Shown here one piece after another: positions 17,376-26,936 of a DNA stretch of 46,456 nt. Source of the stretch: Acidobacteriota bacterium (GTDB lineage: Bacteria; Acidobacteriota; Terriglobia; Acidiferrales; UBA7541); contig QHZB01000191.1 in the NCBI GenBank assembly GCA_003224525.1, positions 1 to 46,456 on the forward strand, written 5' to 3'. How positions within the stretch are numbered: position 1 is the stretch's first letter; each line of letters begins with the position of its first letter. The notes under the pieces were generated by a model. It was not told the origin of the DNA and ran no database searches. It saw only the letters and a list, made by a program, of their open reading frames with translations. Both the position numbers and the translations under genes were made by a program.

Positions 17376-17702
17376 ATGCGCCGCTTCATCAACAAGACCA
17401 TCTCGTGTCGGCGTCCCCTGCGCAGACTCTACCTCCAGGGAATCATTCTCCTGGCCTGCTCGCTCACGCTCCTCGCTGACACACCCGCATTGCTGAGGAG
17501 TGTTCCGGCAGCAGGGTGCTACTGCCATTGTGCGGAATCGCACCTGCGAGGCGGCTGCGTGAAGATGTGCGATACGAAGCGTTACGTCTCGCGCTGGCGG
17601 GCAACAAAGTGCGCGAAGCCTCATATGCGGACCCCAACCCATAATTCGCACGCTGGCCCGCGGTTCCCGCATCCTGACCGCGCCGAGCATGCCCAGCTCT
17701 GA
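17376..17702 (+). CDS. Small exported cysteine-rich protein
   Basis: A 108-residue protein with a basic N-terminus (MRRFINK, RRPLRR), one hydrophobic segment (about residues 19-33, YLQGIILLACSLTLL) and a compact Cys/His-rich part. It contains C48, C50, H51, C52, H56, C61, C65, C79 and H83 within 36 residues (CYCHCAESH, GGCVKMCDTKRY, KCAKPH). The spacing suggests a disulfide knot or a metal site outside the membrane. The C-terminal tail is His/Pro-rich and looks disordered. No family name is recognised. It is flanked by the candidate RNA and a convergent glycosyltransferase gene. Confidence 0.6.
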   Translation: MRRFINKTISCRRPLRRLYLQGIILLACSLTLLADTPALLRSVPAAGCYCHCAESHLRGGCVKMCDTKRYVSRWRATKCAKPHMRTPTHNSHAGPRFPHPDRAEHAQL

Positions 17703-17754
17703 AAGCAGTTCTAAGTTGTCAGTTTGTAAGTATTTAGTTCCACCGCGGAACCGC

Positions 17755-18942
17755 CTAGAGAGTGTGCGTTGCTACCGGCGCTGGGGTGCGAGAACGGAGC
17801 TCGGCGCCTGGCTCACCGAGAAGCTTAGCCAGAATCTCGGGGATTTCGAAAACGGCGCGGTTCTCTTGCGCTGCCACGTTCCTTCGAAACTCGACGAGTG
17901 ACGCAGGATCGAGCATCCGCTTCACACCTTCCGCCACATCTTCGAAGCTCTTCAATACGATGCCTACACCTTTCTCCGTCACCCACTCCGCGTTGTACCG
18001 CTCCTGCGGGAGCGTCCAGGCGTTGCACTCGATCAGCACGGGGAGCTTGCGGACCATGGCTTCCGCGATGCTGCCGGGGCCGGGCTTGCCGATCAGAAAA
18101 TCGGCTGCGCGCATCAGCCGATGCACTTCTTTCGTGAAGCCCACGACATGGTTGGGCAACTTCCACTGGCGAGCGCGCAGCTTGGCCGCTAGCTCTTCGT
18201 TCCGGCCACAAATCAAAATCAGTTGCAGCGGCAAGCCCGTCGCATTCAACCGCTCCGTGATGTCGTACATCACTTTCGAACCGTGGCCGCCGAAGAGAAC
18301 AATCGCCGTTGGCAAGTCCGAGCGCAAACCTATTTCTTTCCGCAATTCCAGCGGGTCGGAATTGCCTTCCAAATAAAAATCCGGTCGCAAGATCATTCCC
18401 GAAGTCAGAAAAATGTGAGCGTCGTCATGCCCCATCGAGCGCGCTTGATCGGCGGCTTTTGCCGTACCCGCGATGACATATTGATCTTTGATTGGCTCGA
18501 TCCAGAATCGCGGCGGAAAATCGGCCAGGTCGGTGATGATGGTGACAAACGGGCGGCCCGGATAAACCTTGGTCCAGCTTTCGCAAATCTGCCTGTTGAA
18601 ATGGGGAATCACGGAGATGAGCAGGTCGGCCGGCTTTTCTCGCCAAAATCTTTCGAGCAGATTCACTAACGGCCTGTGAAATACCCGAATGGTCGCCTGG
18701 AGCACGCGGAGGAGATAGGTGCTGCCCAGGGTCCAGCCGTTCTGTAACAGGATGTTGTACTGCTGCTGGATGCTGATACCGGCCACCTTGCGGAGGACGT
18801 CCAGCCGGTCGGTAAGGTCCTGAAACTGGATAAGTTCGATCTGCCAGTCGCGCTGTTGCTGGCCAATGACCGTTTGCAGAGCGACGGCGGCGTTGCGATG
18901 TCCCCCTCCGCCATCATGAAAGACGACGTGAACTTTTTTCAT
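17755..18942 (-). CDS. MGDG synthase-like glycosyltransferase (GT28 type)
   Basis: A 395-residue GT-B enzyme starting at MKKVHVVFHDGGGGHRNAA; the Gly-rich loop (about residues 10-15) plus His is the MGDG-synthase/MurG N-terminal signature. The C-terminal donor-binding half has TAIVLFGGHGSKVM, VVGFTKEV and FLIGKPGPGSIAEAM, then ECNAWTLPQERYNAEWV. Relatives make glycolipids by adding sugar to diacylglycerol, or process undecaprenyl-linked substrates. The frame is open upstream but the family N-terminus fixes the start at 18942. It is divergent from a PHP-domain gene. Confidence 0.85.
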   Translation of the reverse strand: MKKVHVVFHDGGGGHRNAAVALQTVIGQQQRDWQIELIQFQDLTDRLDVLRKVAGISIQQQYNILLQNGWTLGSTYLLRVLQATIRVFHRPLVNLLERFWREKPADLLISVIPHFNRQICESWTKVYPGRPFVTIITDLADFPPRFWIEPIKDQYVIAGTAKAADQARSMGHDDAHIFLTSGMILRPDFYLEGNSDPLELRKEIGLRSDLPTAIVLFGGHGSKVMYDITERLNATGLPLQLILICGRNEELAAKLRARQWKLPNHVVGFTKEVHRLMRAADFLIGKPGPGSIAEAMVRKLPVLIECNAWTLPQERYNAEWVTEKGVGIVLKSFEDVAEGVKRMLDPASLVEFRRNVAAQENRAVFEIPEILAKLLGEPGAELRSRTPAPVATHTL

Positions 18943-19104
18943 TGCGCCGATTGTGCCACACGATTGGGGCGTCGCACCAGGGCACACTCCATGCCATGTG
19001 GATAAGTCAGTAACCAACTTGTATTCAATGAGTTTCATGGCACATTCACGCAGATTTCGCTACCTCTTTACAGGCTGTTCATATCCGGGGCGGACAATGG
19101 TCCC

Positions 19105-19989
19105 GTGCGCTGCGACCTCCACGTTCACTCGATCGCATCCGGAATGTTCACCGTTCCCGGGCTGAATCGCATCTGCCGGGAGTCCTACAACGATCCCGCC
19201 GAAGTCTATGACCGGCTAAAGCAGATGAGCATGTCCATCGTCACCATAACGGACCATGACTCCATCGACGGCGCGGAGGCCTTGCGGCGCCACCCGGACT
19301 TCTTCCTGAGCGAGGAGGTCACCGTTCGGATGCCCAGCGGCGCCGAGATGCACATGGGCGTCTATGGCATCACGGAACGCGACCATGACGAAATTCAGCG
19401 CCGTAGAAACGATTTTATTGCGCTACTGATGTACCTCACGGAGCGTAAGCTGTTTTTCTGCGCCAATCACGTTTTCTCCGGGTTGACGGGCCGCCGGAAA
19501 GAGGAGGATTTCCAATGGTTTGAATCCTATGTTCCGGCGTTTGAAACACGCAACGGGCAGATGTGGCCGGCGGCCAATGGCAGTGCCGCAAGGTTGGCGG
19601 CGCGGCTAGGGAAAATCGGGATTGCCGGCAGCGACTCGCACACGATCGCCGGTGTGGGACTTACCTTCACGGAAGTGCCTGGGGCGCGGACGGTGGATGA
19701 GTTTTTCGCCGGGCTGCGGGCAGGATGCGGACGCGTACACGGCGTGCATGGGAGCTGCGGCAAGCTTACGGCAGACGTGTTCAGCATCGTCAGATCGCTT
19801 TTCCGGGACAAACCGTGGACGCTGGCACTGGCGCCGCTCGCGGTGCTGGTACCGGCTTTTACTGTGGGGCACTGGATGAACGAGATTCGTTTTTGCCGGA
19901 AATGGTCCTCGGCTATCGAGAGTGGCGAGAAACGCAAACGGATGCTGTGGGATTTGGATGCGAACTTCGAGGCCAACTGGGCAAGTTGA
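19105..19989 (+). CDS. PHP-domain metal-dependent phosphoesterase with C-terminal hydrophobic segment
   Basis: A 294-residue PHP hydrolase. Metal ligands are seen as DLHVHS (H6, H8), TITDHDS (D50, H51), NHVFSG (H122) and GSDSHT (D177, H179). A hydrophobic stretch near residues 237-255 could anchor it to the membrane. PHP proteins hydrolyse phosphoesters; the substrate is unknown. The start is GTG at 19105, immediately before the first metal motif; no ATG in frame is available. It begins a run of plus-strand genes (PAP2, UbiA, CutC). Confidence 0.85.
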   Translation: MRCDLHVHSIASGMFTVPGLNRICRESYNDPAEVYDRLKQMSMSIVTITDHDSIDGAEALRRHPDFFLSEEVTVRMPSGAEMHMGVYGITERDHDEIQRRRNDFIALLMYLTERKLFFCANHVFSGLTGRRKEEDFQWFESYVPAFETRNGQMWPAANGSAARLAARLGKIGIAGSDSHTIAGVGLTFTEVPGARTVDEFFAGLRAGCGRVHGVHGSCGKLTADVFSIVRSLFRDKPWTLALAPLAVLVPAFTVGHWMNEIRFCRKWSSAIESGEKRKRMLWDLDANFEANWAS

Positions 19990-20142
19990 GGTGCGCGTGA
20001 GCAAGCCCCCCCATCCGTCGCTGCAAGCAAGGTGAAGGACTTTGCATGCGCACGCGATTTGCATGCGAGAAATCTTTCTCGCCTATTTGTGCATCTTTCT
20101 TATTGAAAGCGCATGTTTGTTTCCGGTCGTCGAGGTAAGGCA

Positions 20143-20694
20143 ATGGCAGTCGCACGCAACCTCTGGGGATACATCGATCGGCGCGATCACCGGCTGATGC
20201 GGCGGATGAATCGCTGGCGCGCCCCGCGCTGGTTTCGCATTTGGATGATCGCCGCCACACGCATGGGCGATGGCTGGATCTGGTACGGCCTGGGGCTGAT
20301 GTTGCTCGCCTATGGAGGCACGCAGCGTTTTTCGGCCATCGGCGCTGCGGGGTCCGCCGCAGTTCTGGGTATTTTTGTTTTCAAACCACTGAAGAGAATG
20401 AGCCAGCGGCCGAGGCCTTGCCAGATTGAGCCGCACTGCTGGTCGAAGGTGCTGCCGCCGGACAAGTTTTCGTTTCCGTCGGGCCACACGATGACCACGT
20501 TTTCGATCGCGCTCGTCGTCAGCTACTTTTATCCCTCGCTCGAAGGGGCGCTTTTTTTTCTGGCGCTAAGCATTGCGGTGTCCCGCATCGTGCTGGGCAT
20601 GCACTTTCTGAGCGATGTGCTGGCGGGTGTGCTCATGGGTGTCGCCCTGGGCTGTGCATCGATCACAGCGTTCGCCTCATTCGGCCTCATCTAG
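20143..20694 (+). CDS. PAP2-family membrane phosphatase
   Basis: A 183-residue integral membrane phosphatase with the three PAP2 active-site motifs: KPLKRMSQRPRP, FSFPSGHTM (catalytic His) and SRIVLGMHFLSD (nucleophile His). Hydrophobic helices separate them. The family dephosphorylates lipid phosphates such as phosphatidate or undecaprenyl pyrophosphate. ATG at 20143 is preferred because GAGG lies seven bases upstream; an in-frame ATG at 20113 would add ten residues. A UbiA gene follows, so lipid or isoprenoid phosphate chemistry is a reasonable setting. Confidence 0.9.
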   Translation: MAVARNLWGYIDRRDHRLMRRMNRWRAPRWFRIWMIAATRMGDGWIWYGLGLMLLAYGGTQRFSAIGAAGSAAVLGIFVFKPLKRMSQRPRPCQIEPHCWSKVLPPDKFSFPSGHTMTTFSIALVVSYFYPSLEGALFFLALSIAVSRIVLGMHFLSDVLAGVLMGVALGCASITAFASFGLI

Positions 20695-20819
20695 CGTCCG
20701 CGCGTTTAGCTGCCCGTCGACCCCCTTATCACATACTTGTTCTGCGAAGAATTTGAAACGGGCGAAACGATTCATCACATCGCGCCCGTTTGAAGGCCCA
20801 GGCCCGGTCCGAACCGCGG

Positions 20820-20825
20820 TATATT
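20820..20825 (+). promoter_or_regulatory. -10 box for a leaderless UbiA transcript
   Basis: TATATT ends seven bases before the ATG at 20833, so the mRNA would start at the start codon. No -35 box lies at a normal distance. The evidence is the -10 match alone plus the same layout at other genes in this window. Confidence 0.4.
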
Positions 20826-20832
20826 GGGCCAG

Positions 20833-21768
20833 ATGGCTGAAGCCGCCCAAGCCTCTCCAAGTGTCGCGAGTCGTCAACAGCCTCATTCCTATCTGGTGTT
20901 CTTGCTTCAGGTTTCACGGCCTGGACTGTGGAGCACGACGGCTTTGTTTTATCTCATGCCACTCGGGCATACGGACATCCTCCACTCCGGCAAACTCTGG
21001 CTGGGATTGTTTTTCGTGCTTTTCCCGCTTGGATTTCTGCTCTACGGCGTCAATGACATTGTCGACGCCGAAACTGATTCTTTGAACCCGCGCAAAGGCA
21101 CATTCATGTTTGGTTCGCGCGGAGCGCGCGCACAGCTCGCAACATTGAAATGGCAGATCGCCGTGGTGCAAATTCCATTTGTAGTTATGTTCTATTTTTT
21201 CATCGGTCCGCGTATTTTGTGGTGGTATGCCCTCCTTCTCCTGGCCGTGGGACTTTACAATGCGCCAGGCATCGCGTGGAAAGGCCGGCCGCCCTTCGAC
21301 GCGTTGATCCAGGCGAGCTACCTGCTCGTTTTCGTGTTGAGCAGCTGGCTGAACAACGTCCCGCAACTGCCATGGCAGACTTTCCTGTTTGGGGCGTTAT
21401 TTGCCATGCACTCTCATATTTTCGGTGAGGTGATGGACATTGCGCCCGACCGGTTGAGTGGCCGGCAAACGACGGCAACCTCGATCGGGAGAGTGCGCGC
21501 CAAATTCTTGATTGCAGCTTTCTTGTGTATTGAATGCATTTTAGTGTGGATCTATTTTCGGGACTGGATCATCACGGGCTTCCTCGTCTTCGGCGCACTC
21601 TGGTTCTTGATCGATGCGACATTACTGTGGAAAGACCGCGCTTATCTTCCAAGTGAAATGCGTCTCTTCTTGTGGGGTTGGAACGCCGCCGCTCTGCTGG
21701 GAATGTTTTGGAATTGGATGCACGGAACGCTAACGCATGCCGTCTCCGCCGCGAGATTTCGCACATGA
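20833..21768 (+). CDS. UbiA-family prenyltransferase
   Basis: A 311-residue integral membrane enzyme with about eight or nine helices. The two Asp-rich metal/pyrophosphate sites are visible: NDIVDAETD (about residues 74-82) and MDIAPDRLSGRQTTAT (about 201-216). UbiA enzymes transfer an isoprenoid chain to an aromatic or lipid acceptor. The surroundings contain no quinone or haem genes, so the acceptor is open; carotenoid, chlorophyll-like or ether-lipid pathways are all possible. The stop overlaps the cutC start as ATGA. Confidence 0.88.
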   Translation: MAEAAQASPSVASRQQPHSYLVFLLQVSRPGLWSTTALFYLMPLGHTDILHSGKLWLGLFFVLFPLGFLLYGVNDIVDAETDSLNPRKGTFMFGSRGARAQLATLKWQIAVVQIPFVVMFYFFIGPRILWWYALLLLAVGLYNAPGIAWKGRPPFDALIQASYLLVFVLSSWLNNVPQLPWQTFLFGALFAMHSHIFGEVMDIAPDRLSGRQTTATSIGRVRAKFLIAAFLCIECILVWIYFRDWIITGFLVFGALWFLIDATLLWKDRAYLPSEMRLFLWGWNAAALLGMFWNWMHGTLTHAVSAARFRT

Positions 21769-22496
21769 GCCGGAAATGCCTGCTCGAAATCAGTGTTGAG
21801 ACTCTTGAAGGTGCGATGGCCGCAGAGCGCGGCGGAGCGGACCGCATCGAGCTCTGCGGAAATCTATCCGTCGGCGGAGTTACGCCGGATGCGGAGCTCC
21901 TTCGCGCGGTGCGGGCGCAAGTTCGCATTCCTATTTTTTCCATGGTGCGGCCGCGCGCGGGGGACTTTGTCTATTCGGGCGCTGAATTTTCAGACATAAG
22001 GCGCTCGATCGCCGACGCCAAAGAATCTGGAATGAATGGTGTGGTACTGGGCGCCTTGAGCAAAAACCATCGCGTCGACGTTGAGCGGGCGCGGGAGCTC
22101 GTGGAGTCTGCGAAGCCGCTGCCGGTTACATATCACCGCGCGTTCGACGAATCCGCCGATTTACACCAAGCGCTCGAAGATGTGATTCAAAGCGGCGCGA
22201 AAAGAATCCTGACGTCCGGCGGCACAAAGAGCGCGCTGGAGGGAGCCGCGGTGCTCGCCAAACTTATCGAAGCCGCGGGGGAGCGGATCGTCATTCTCCC
22301 AGGAGCAGGAATCAGCGGCGTCAATATCGTGGAAGTTACGCGGCGAACGAGGGCGCGCGAGTTTCACTCTGGGCTGAGCGCGGCCATTCCGTATGGCAGC
22401 AAGGAGTACAAGAGGTTCGAAGAGGAAGTGCGCAAATTGGCGGAGCAAATTATGCGAATCAGTCCGGCCCACCGGATTGAAGAAAATCGATTCTAG
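21765..22496 (+). CDS. cutC: CutC family protein (copper homeostasis)
   Basis: A 243-residue TIM-barrel protein with the CutC signatures LLEISVETLEGAMAAERGGADRIELCGNLSVGGVTPD, MVRPRAGDFVYS and TYHRAFDES, and the C-terminal FHSGLSAAIPYGS. CutC has been linked to copper tolerance in some bacteria, although its direct role is disputed. The start is the ATG overlapping the UbiA stop; upstream in-frame sequence does not match the family. It is presumably co-transcribed with the UbiA gene. A copper export unit lies about 5 kb away. Confidence 0.92.
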   Translation: MSRKCLLEISVETLEGAMAAERGGADRIELCGNLSVGGVTPDAELLRAVRAQVRIPIFSMVRPRAGDFVYSGAEFSDIRRSIADAKESGMNGVVLGALSKNHRVDVERARELVESAKPLPVTYHRAFDESADLHQALEDVIQSGAKRILTSGGTKSALEGAAVLAKLIEAAGERIVILPGAGISGVNIVEVTRRTRAREFHSGLSAAIPYGSKEYKRFEEEVRKLAEQIMRISPAHRIEENRF

Positions 22497-22623
22497 TTAA
22501 TTTTGACCTGAAAACGTTATAGCACTGGGCCGGTGCAGGTCTAGGAAAGCCTGTTGGTGGCTGTGGCCAGTTTCCGCTTGAGGGTTTACTAGGTATGTAG
22601 ACTAACGGTACTCAAGGGCATAC

Positions 22624-22629
22624 TATAAT
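22624..22629 (+). promoter_or_regulatory. -10 box for a leaderless transcript
   Basis: A perfect TATAAT ends eight bases before the ATG at 22638. No -35 hexamer is recognisable. Transcription would start at or one base from the start codon. Confidence 0.5.
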
Positions 22630-22637
22630 TTCGGCGT

Positions 22638-23393
22638 ATGCGAAGAGCCCTAACACTGGCAATATCGCTGATATTCTGCTGCCGGATCACCACACCTGCC
22701 CAAAAGGCACCTCGACCCAAAGGCAAGGTTAGTGTTGCGGAAATCTTGGACAAGAATGTTGCGGCCACCGGAGGCCTTGAGGCTTGGCGCGCGTTACAGA
22801 CAGTCGATGCCCACGGGAGCTTTGGCGTCCCCGCTTTCCACAGTAGTGGGGACTTTGATTTCTATTACAGAGCACCTGCAACTGATGTTTTTCAGCTTTT
22901 CATGATGAGTCATGGCCAGACGTCGGTCGGTCACAATGGCGGAACACCTTTTTCCAATCATGACGCCGGGAGAGCGCTAGGAATCAACGGGGTCACCGTG
23001 AATATCTTGGAAGAAAACTGGCTTGCCTTGGCCGAATCCGGATTCGACCAGCGTTACACACGAATCGAACTGGTCGGATTGACTGGGATCGATGGCAAGT
23101 GGGCTTACGCGCTGCAGTTCACACCTAAAGTCGGAGATCCACAGCTCCGATATTACGATTGCCAGAGTTTTCTGATGGTCCGAATGGATCTGGCGCAACG
23201 GATACGCTTGCAGAAGAACGGTCCTGAATTTGCCTACAAAGTTGAGACGTACTACTCCGAATACCGGGATTCCGGAGGCATGAAGTTCCCGAGGCAAATC
23301 AGAGCGACCTCATCCGACGGAGACGTAGTGCTGAACATACATGACGTACGCACAAATCACCCCGTAAATGATTCTGTCTTTCGGCAGAGATAA
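22638..23393 (+). CDS. Exported LolA-like fold protein, function unknown
   Basis: A 251-residue protein with a signal peptide (MRRALTLAISLIFCC, cleavage near TTPAQ). The mature start EILDKNVAATGGLEAWRALQTVDAHGSF is typical of exported acidobacterial proteins with a LolA/LppX-like half-barrel. Strands such as WAYALQFTPK, YYDCQSFLMVRMD and YSEYRDSGGMKFPRQI fit that fold. Relatives may bind lipids, but no activity can be assigned. It stands alone between cutC and ftsZ and seems to have a leaderless promoter. Confidence 0.75.
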   Translation: MRRALTLAISLIFCCRITTPAQKAPRPKGKVSVAEILDKNVAATGGLEAWRALQTVDAHGSFGVPAFHSSGDFDFYYRAPATDVFQLFMMSHGQTSVGHNGGTPFSNHDAGRALGINGVTVNILEENWLALAESGFDQRYTRIELVGLTGIDGKWAYALQFTPKVGDPQLRYYDCQSFLMVRMDLAQRIRLQKNGPEFAYKVETYYSEYRDSGGMKFPRQIRATSSDGDVVLNIHDVRTNHPVNDSVFRQR

Positions 23394-23542
23394 TCTGTTG
23401 CCGTGAGGCCCTCGATCGGTCGCGGGCCTTTTCAAAAAGCAGATTCCTCGCTTCGCTCGGAATGACACATTCACTTCTTCAACCAGTTTGCGATTCACAA
23501 AACTGGGTTCCTGCGCGAAATGGACTGAGCGATGAGGAAACG

Positions 23543-24724
23543 TCAGGCTTTTTGGGCCTGGCGCCGGAGGAATGTCGGCACGTCCAGATCGTCAGCCGGA
23601 ACATCCTGGCCGACTTCGCGGACGTTCTGCTGAACCTGGTGGACGACGTTGGGCAAGGTCTGCTGCACTGGCGCATCCGGCATTTCGCGGCCGGCCTTCC
23701 AGGTCTTCGGGAGGAAGGAAGGCTTCTGGTGGATGTTTTTCTTGTTGGCATCCTTGAAGCCCGCGGCGATAACGGTGATCTTCACGGAGTCCTTCATGTT
23801 GTCATCCTGCACGGCGCCGAAGATGATGTTGGCATTTTCATGAGCGGCCTTTTGAATGACGCTCGAGGCTTCGTGGACTTCATGCAACGTGAGGCTGGAA
23901 CTGCCGGAAATGTTGATGAGGATGCCCTGCGCGCCCTGGATGGAGTTGTCTTCGAGAAGCGGACTGGCGATGGCGCGGTTGGCGGCATCCACGGCGCGGT
24001 TCGTGCCGCTGGCCACAGCGGTGCCCATCACGGCGTAGCCCTGGCCATGCATGATGGCTTTCACGTCGGCAAAGTCGCGATTGATGATACCTGGCACGGT
24101 GATGATGTCCGAGATGCCCTGCACCGCCTGACGAAGGATGTCATCTGCGATACGGAAGGCGTCGAAGAAGCTCGTGCCGCGCTCGACGGTTTCCATCAAA
24201 CGCTCGTTGGGGATCACGATGACGGTGTCGACTGCGCCGATAAGCTCCTGAAGGGCCTGTTCGGCTTGCAACATGCGGCGCTTGCCTTCGAAGGCGAAGG
24301 GCTTGGTGACCACGGCGACGCTCAAGGCACCCAATTCGCTGGCCAGAGAAGCAACCACAGGAGCCGCACCGCTGCCGGTGCCTCCGCCGAGGCCGGACGT
24401 AATAAAAATCATGTCCGAGCCTTCCAGCGCTTCGATGATTTTCTCCGTGTCTTCGAGCGCCGCCTTACGGCCGACCTCGGGATTGGCGCCCGCGCCGAGA
24501 CCCTTGGTGAGTTTCGCGCCGAGTTGCAGTTTCACCGGCGCCTGCGACAGTTTCAGCGCTTGTAGATCCGTGTTAGCAGTGATGAATTCCACGCCTTCGA
24601 GCTTGGCGCGAATCATGCGGTTCACCGCATTACAGCCGCCCCCGCCCACACCGATGACTTTGATCTTCGCCGGCTGAAGCTCTTCGCTGAAGCTCATCCG
24701 GATTCCTGCCTCTCTTGTGGTCAT
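23543..24724 (-). CDS. ftsZ: Cell division protein FtsZ
   Basis: A 393-residue tubulin-like GTPase forming the Z ring. Visible are [17 protein letters not shown], the tubulin signature [21 protein letters not shown], the T7 loop region [18 protein letters not shown], and the C-terminal conserved peptide [12 protein letters not shown] that binds FtsA. The ATG at 24724 has GGGGAAG upstream; ATG at 24697 (MSFSEEL), preceded by AGGA, is an equally good alternative. It is the last gene of the dcw cluster, 46 bases after ftsA. Confidence 0.97.
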   Translation of the reverse strand: MTTREAGIRMSFSEELQPAKIKVIGVGGGGCNAVNRMIRAKLEGVEFITANTDLQALKLSQAPVKLQLGAKLTKGLGAGANPEVGRKAALEDTEKIIEALEGSDMIFITSGLGGGTGSGAAPVVASLASELGALSVAVVTKPFAFEGKRRMLQAEQALQELIGAVDTVIVIPNERLMETVERGTSFFDAFRIADDILRQAVQGISDIITVPGIINRDFADVKAIMHGQGYAVMGTAVASGTNRAVDAANRAIASPLLEDNSIQGAQGILINISGSSSLTLHEVHEASSVIQKAAHENANIIFGAVQDDNMKDSVKITVIAAGFKDANKKNIHQKPSFLPKTWKAGREMPDAPVQQTLPNVVHQVQQNVREVGQDVPADDLDVPTFLRRQAQKA

Positions 24725-24770
24725 ATCTTCCCCAACCTTCCCCAGTTTCGCTTGCGGCTCTCGGGCAGGG

Positions 24771-25985
24771 TCACGAGGCGCCCGCGAACATGGCTTTCAA
24801 TTTTGATACAAGGTTTCCCCCGCGCTGGGGCGCGGAGCGCCGCGCCTTCGCGCCGCACAGAACGAGTCCGACTACGGTTGCATATTCCGGCTGCGCCACC
24901 TGTTCCGGCAGATCAGCCAAGCCTTTTGGTTCCGCGATGCGCACCGGCAGATGGAATGACTCCTCGGCGAGTTCCAGCAACCCGTGAAGCCGCGCGCCGC
25001 CGCCCGCCAAGACAAATCCGGCGGGGATTTGGCCGTCAAGCCCGGCGCGCTGCAAATCGTCGCGGATCAGTGAAAGCAATTCCATGGCGCGTGGCTCGAT
25101 GATGTCCGTCAGCATGTGCGCAAAGATGTTCCGTGGCGGACGGTCGCCCACGCTGGCAATTTCGATCGCACCGTTTCCCTTCATGAAAGCGGACGCTGCG
25201 CAGCCGTGGCGGCGCTTGATTCTTTCCGCTTCGGGTATCGGCGTGCGCAAACCGACGGCCAGATCATTCGTAAAGTGATCGCCGCCAATCGCAACCGCGC
25301 TGGTGTGACGCACCACTCCGCCTCCGAAGACAAGTAATTCCGTGGTGCCGCCGCCGATGTCCAGCAGGCAGCAGCCGAGATCGCGCTCGTCCTGCGTCAG
25401 GCAAGATTCCGCTGAAGCGAGCGGCTCCAGGACCGTATCGCTGATGAGGATTCCGGCCTTGTTCGCGGCGGTGACGAGATTCTGGGTGGCGGCAACGGAG
25501 GAAGTGACCAGATGGACGTTGACTTCCAGCCGCTGGCCGACCATGCCGATGGCGTCGCGTATGCCATTCTGCGCATCCACCATGAATTCATGGGGGAGCA
25601 CGTGCAGGACCTCGCGGTCTTCTGGAAGCGAGATATTGCGGGCCGCATCCACGGCACGGCGCACGTCTCCGCGCTCGATATCCCGCGGACGCTGTCCCAG
25701 AGTGATGCCGCCACGGCTGTTTACTCCGCGCACGTGGCCTCCGGCCACTCCGATCAGGGCCTCTTCCACTGGAACATTCGCCACGCTCTCGGCCTCTTCG
25801 ACCGCGCGGCGGATGGAACTCACGGTGGAATCAAGATTGACGATCAGGCCCTTGCGCAAACCCTTGGACTCGGCCGCGCCCAGCGCCAGAAACTTCACGA
25901 GTTCGCCATCGACCTCGGCGATCAGCACGGAGGTTTTCGTGCTGCCGATGTCCAGTCCAACCAAGTATTTGTCTTTCTTCGCCAA
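24771..25985 (-). CDS. ftsA: Cell division protein FtsA
   Basis: A 404-residue actin-fold protein that tethers FtsZ to the membrane. It begins [20 protein letters not shown] (phosphate 1 loop). [17 protein letters not shown] (phosphate 2) and [13 protein letters not shown] (adenosine site) follow. The SHS2 (1C) insertion is present before [14 protein letters not shown]. The C-terminal [14 protein letters not shown] is the amphipathic membrane-targeting helix. It lies 21 bases downstream of ftsQ. Confidence 0.97.
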   Translation of the reverse strand: MAKKDKYLVGLDIGSTKTSVLIAEVDGELVKFLALGAAESKGLRKGLIVNLDSTVSSIRRAVEEAESVANVPVEEALIGVAGGHVRGVNSRGGITLGQRPRDIERGDVRRAVDAARNISLPEDREVLHVLPHEFMVDAQNGIRDAIGMVGQRLEVNVHLVTSSVAATQNLVTAANKAGILISDTVLEPLASAESCLTQDERDLGCCLLDIGGGTTELLVFGGGVVRHTSAVAIGGDHFTNDLAVGLRTPIPEAERIKRRHGCAASAFMKGNGAIEIASVGDRPPRNIFAHMLTDIIEPRAMELLSLIRDDLQRAGLDGQIPAGFVLAGGGARLHGLLELAEESFHLPVRIAEPKGLADLPEQVAQPEYATVVGLVLCGAKARRSAPQRGGNLVSKLKAMFAGAS

Positions 25986-26006
25986 GCCACCGCTCCTGCG
26001 AGGAAT

Positions 26007-26936
26007 CTATTTTGTTCTTGCGGCGGCGGCGGCCGTGCCCGCGCTGGCGTCGGGGTTCACGACCACTTGCCGCGAATACTGCAAATCGATCGACTGCACG
26101 CGGCCGGCATTTGCCTGCCACTGCGAAAAATTATCGACCAGCATTTTGTACTTGCCGGTGAACTCACTCGAACCGAAGTGAATCGTCACGGCCTGCGCAT
26201 CGTTGGCGCTCGCCAGCCCGGTCATCACCACGCGCAGATCTTTCGGGTTGGAGAGGTCGACCTCACTAACGCGATCGGACGAGCCGCCGCGCACGAGATC
26301 GACATCCTTCATGAATTCCTCGTACGTCTGCATGCGCTTTTCCCGCTGGTCTCGCGGCAGGTCCTCCGAAACGCCGGTGACGACCGGAAAATGCAGATCT
26401 TCGCCCCGCGGACGGTCGAGAATGACGCCATGCGCGTCAATCAGCGCCAGTTCGCCGCCGTTCCGGGCAAAGGCGACGGGAGTGCGCTCCGTCAGCTCGA
26501 TGCGAAGGCGATTCGGCAGGATGCGCTGCACGCTGGCGGATTCGACCCAGGGAATCTGTTCCAGTTGACTCCGGCGGGCGTCCAAGGGGACGCGCAAGAC
26601 ACTCCGGTTGCTGTCGTGAACAAACTGCTGGAGCACCGCTTCGCGGCTGACGATGCGATTGCCGTTCAATTCGATCTGATCCGGCTTGAGCAGCAGCATG
26701 GTGGGCGAATATAGAAGAAACTGCACTCCGTAGACCGCCACGGTCAGGCCAGCAACGCCGGCACAACTCAAAACCAGCATCCGCCGATAGAACGGCCAGC
26801 CGCGCCCGCTGAATTTCTTGCGGCGGATTTCAACCGGCTTCTGGCGGCGCAGGTAACGCGGTTCATCGTCGGCAATCAGCTCGGGCCGGTAGGAATCGGC
26901 CTCTGCCGCCGACGCGTTCCGCGGTATGGCTTTCAC
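26007..26936 (-). CDS. ftsQ: Cell division protein FtsQ/DivIB
   Basis: A 309-residue bitopic divisome protein. A basic cytoplasmic N-terminus (YLRRQKPVEIRRKKF) precedes one helix (about residues 56-78, MLVLSCAGVAGLTVAVYGVQFLL). The POTRA domain (IELNGNRIVSREAVLQQF to RTPVAFAR) and the FtsQ C-terminal domain follow. FtsQ recruits FtsL and FtsB to the septum. GTG at 26936 overlaps the murB stop as GTGA; the upstream frame does not match the family. The C-terminal tail is Ala-rich. Confidence 0.93.
   Translation of the reverse strand: MKAIPRNASAAEADSYRPELIADDEPRYLRRQKPVEIRRKKFSGRGWPFYRRMLVLSCAGVAGLTVAVYGVQFLLYSPTMLLLKPDQIELNGNRIVSREAVLQQFVHDSNRSVLRVPLDARRSQLEQIPWVESASVQRILPNRLRIELTERTPVAFARNGGELALIDAHGVILDRPRGEDLHFPVVTGVSEDLPRDQREKRMQTYEEFMKDVDLVRGGSSDRVSEVDLSNPKDLRVVMTGLASANDAQAVTIHFGSSEFTGKYKMLVDNFSQWQANAGRVQSIDLQYSRQVVVNPDASAGTAAAAARTK

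Noticed and set aside
24340-24380. Altered tubulin signature in FtsZ (GGGTGSG)
   Set aside because: GGGTGSG is a common accepted variant of GGGTGTG, so it is not notable.
23462-24565. 367-codon plus-strand open frame opposite ftsZ
   Set aside because: FtsZ motifs on the other strand are complete; the plus frame is a His/Asp/Gly-rich mirror without recognisable domains.
25512-26714. 400-codon plus-strand frame opposite ftsA and ftsQ
   Set aside because: It spans two real genes on the opposite strand and has no hydrophobic core pattern of a folded protein.
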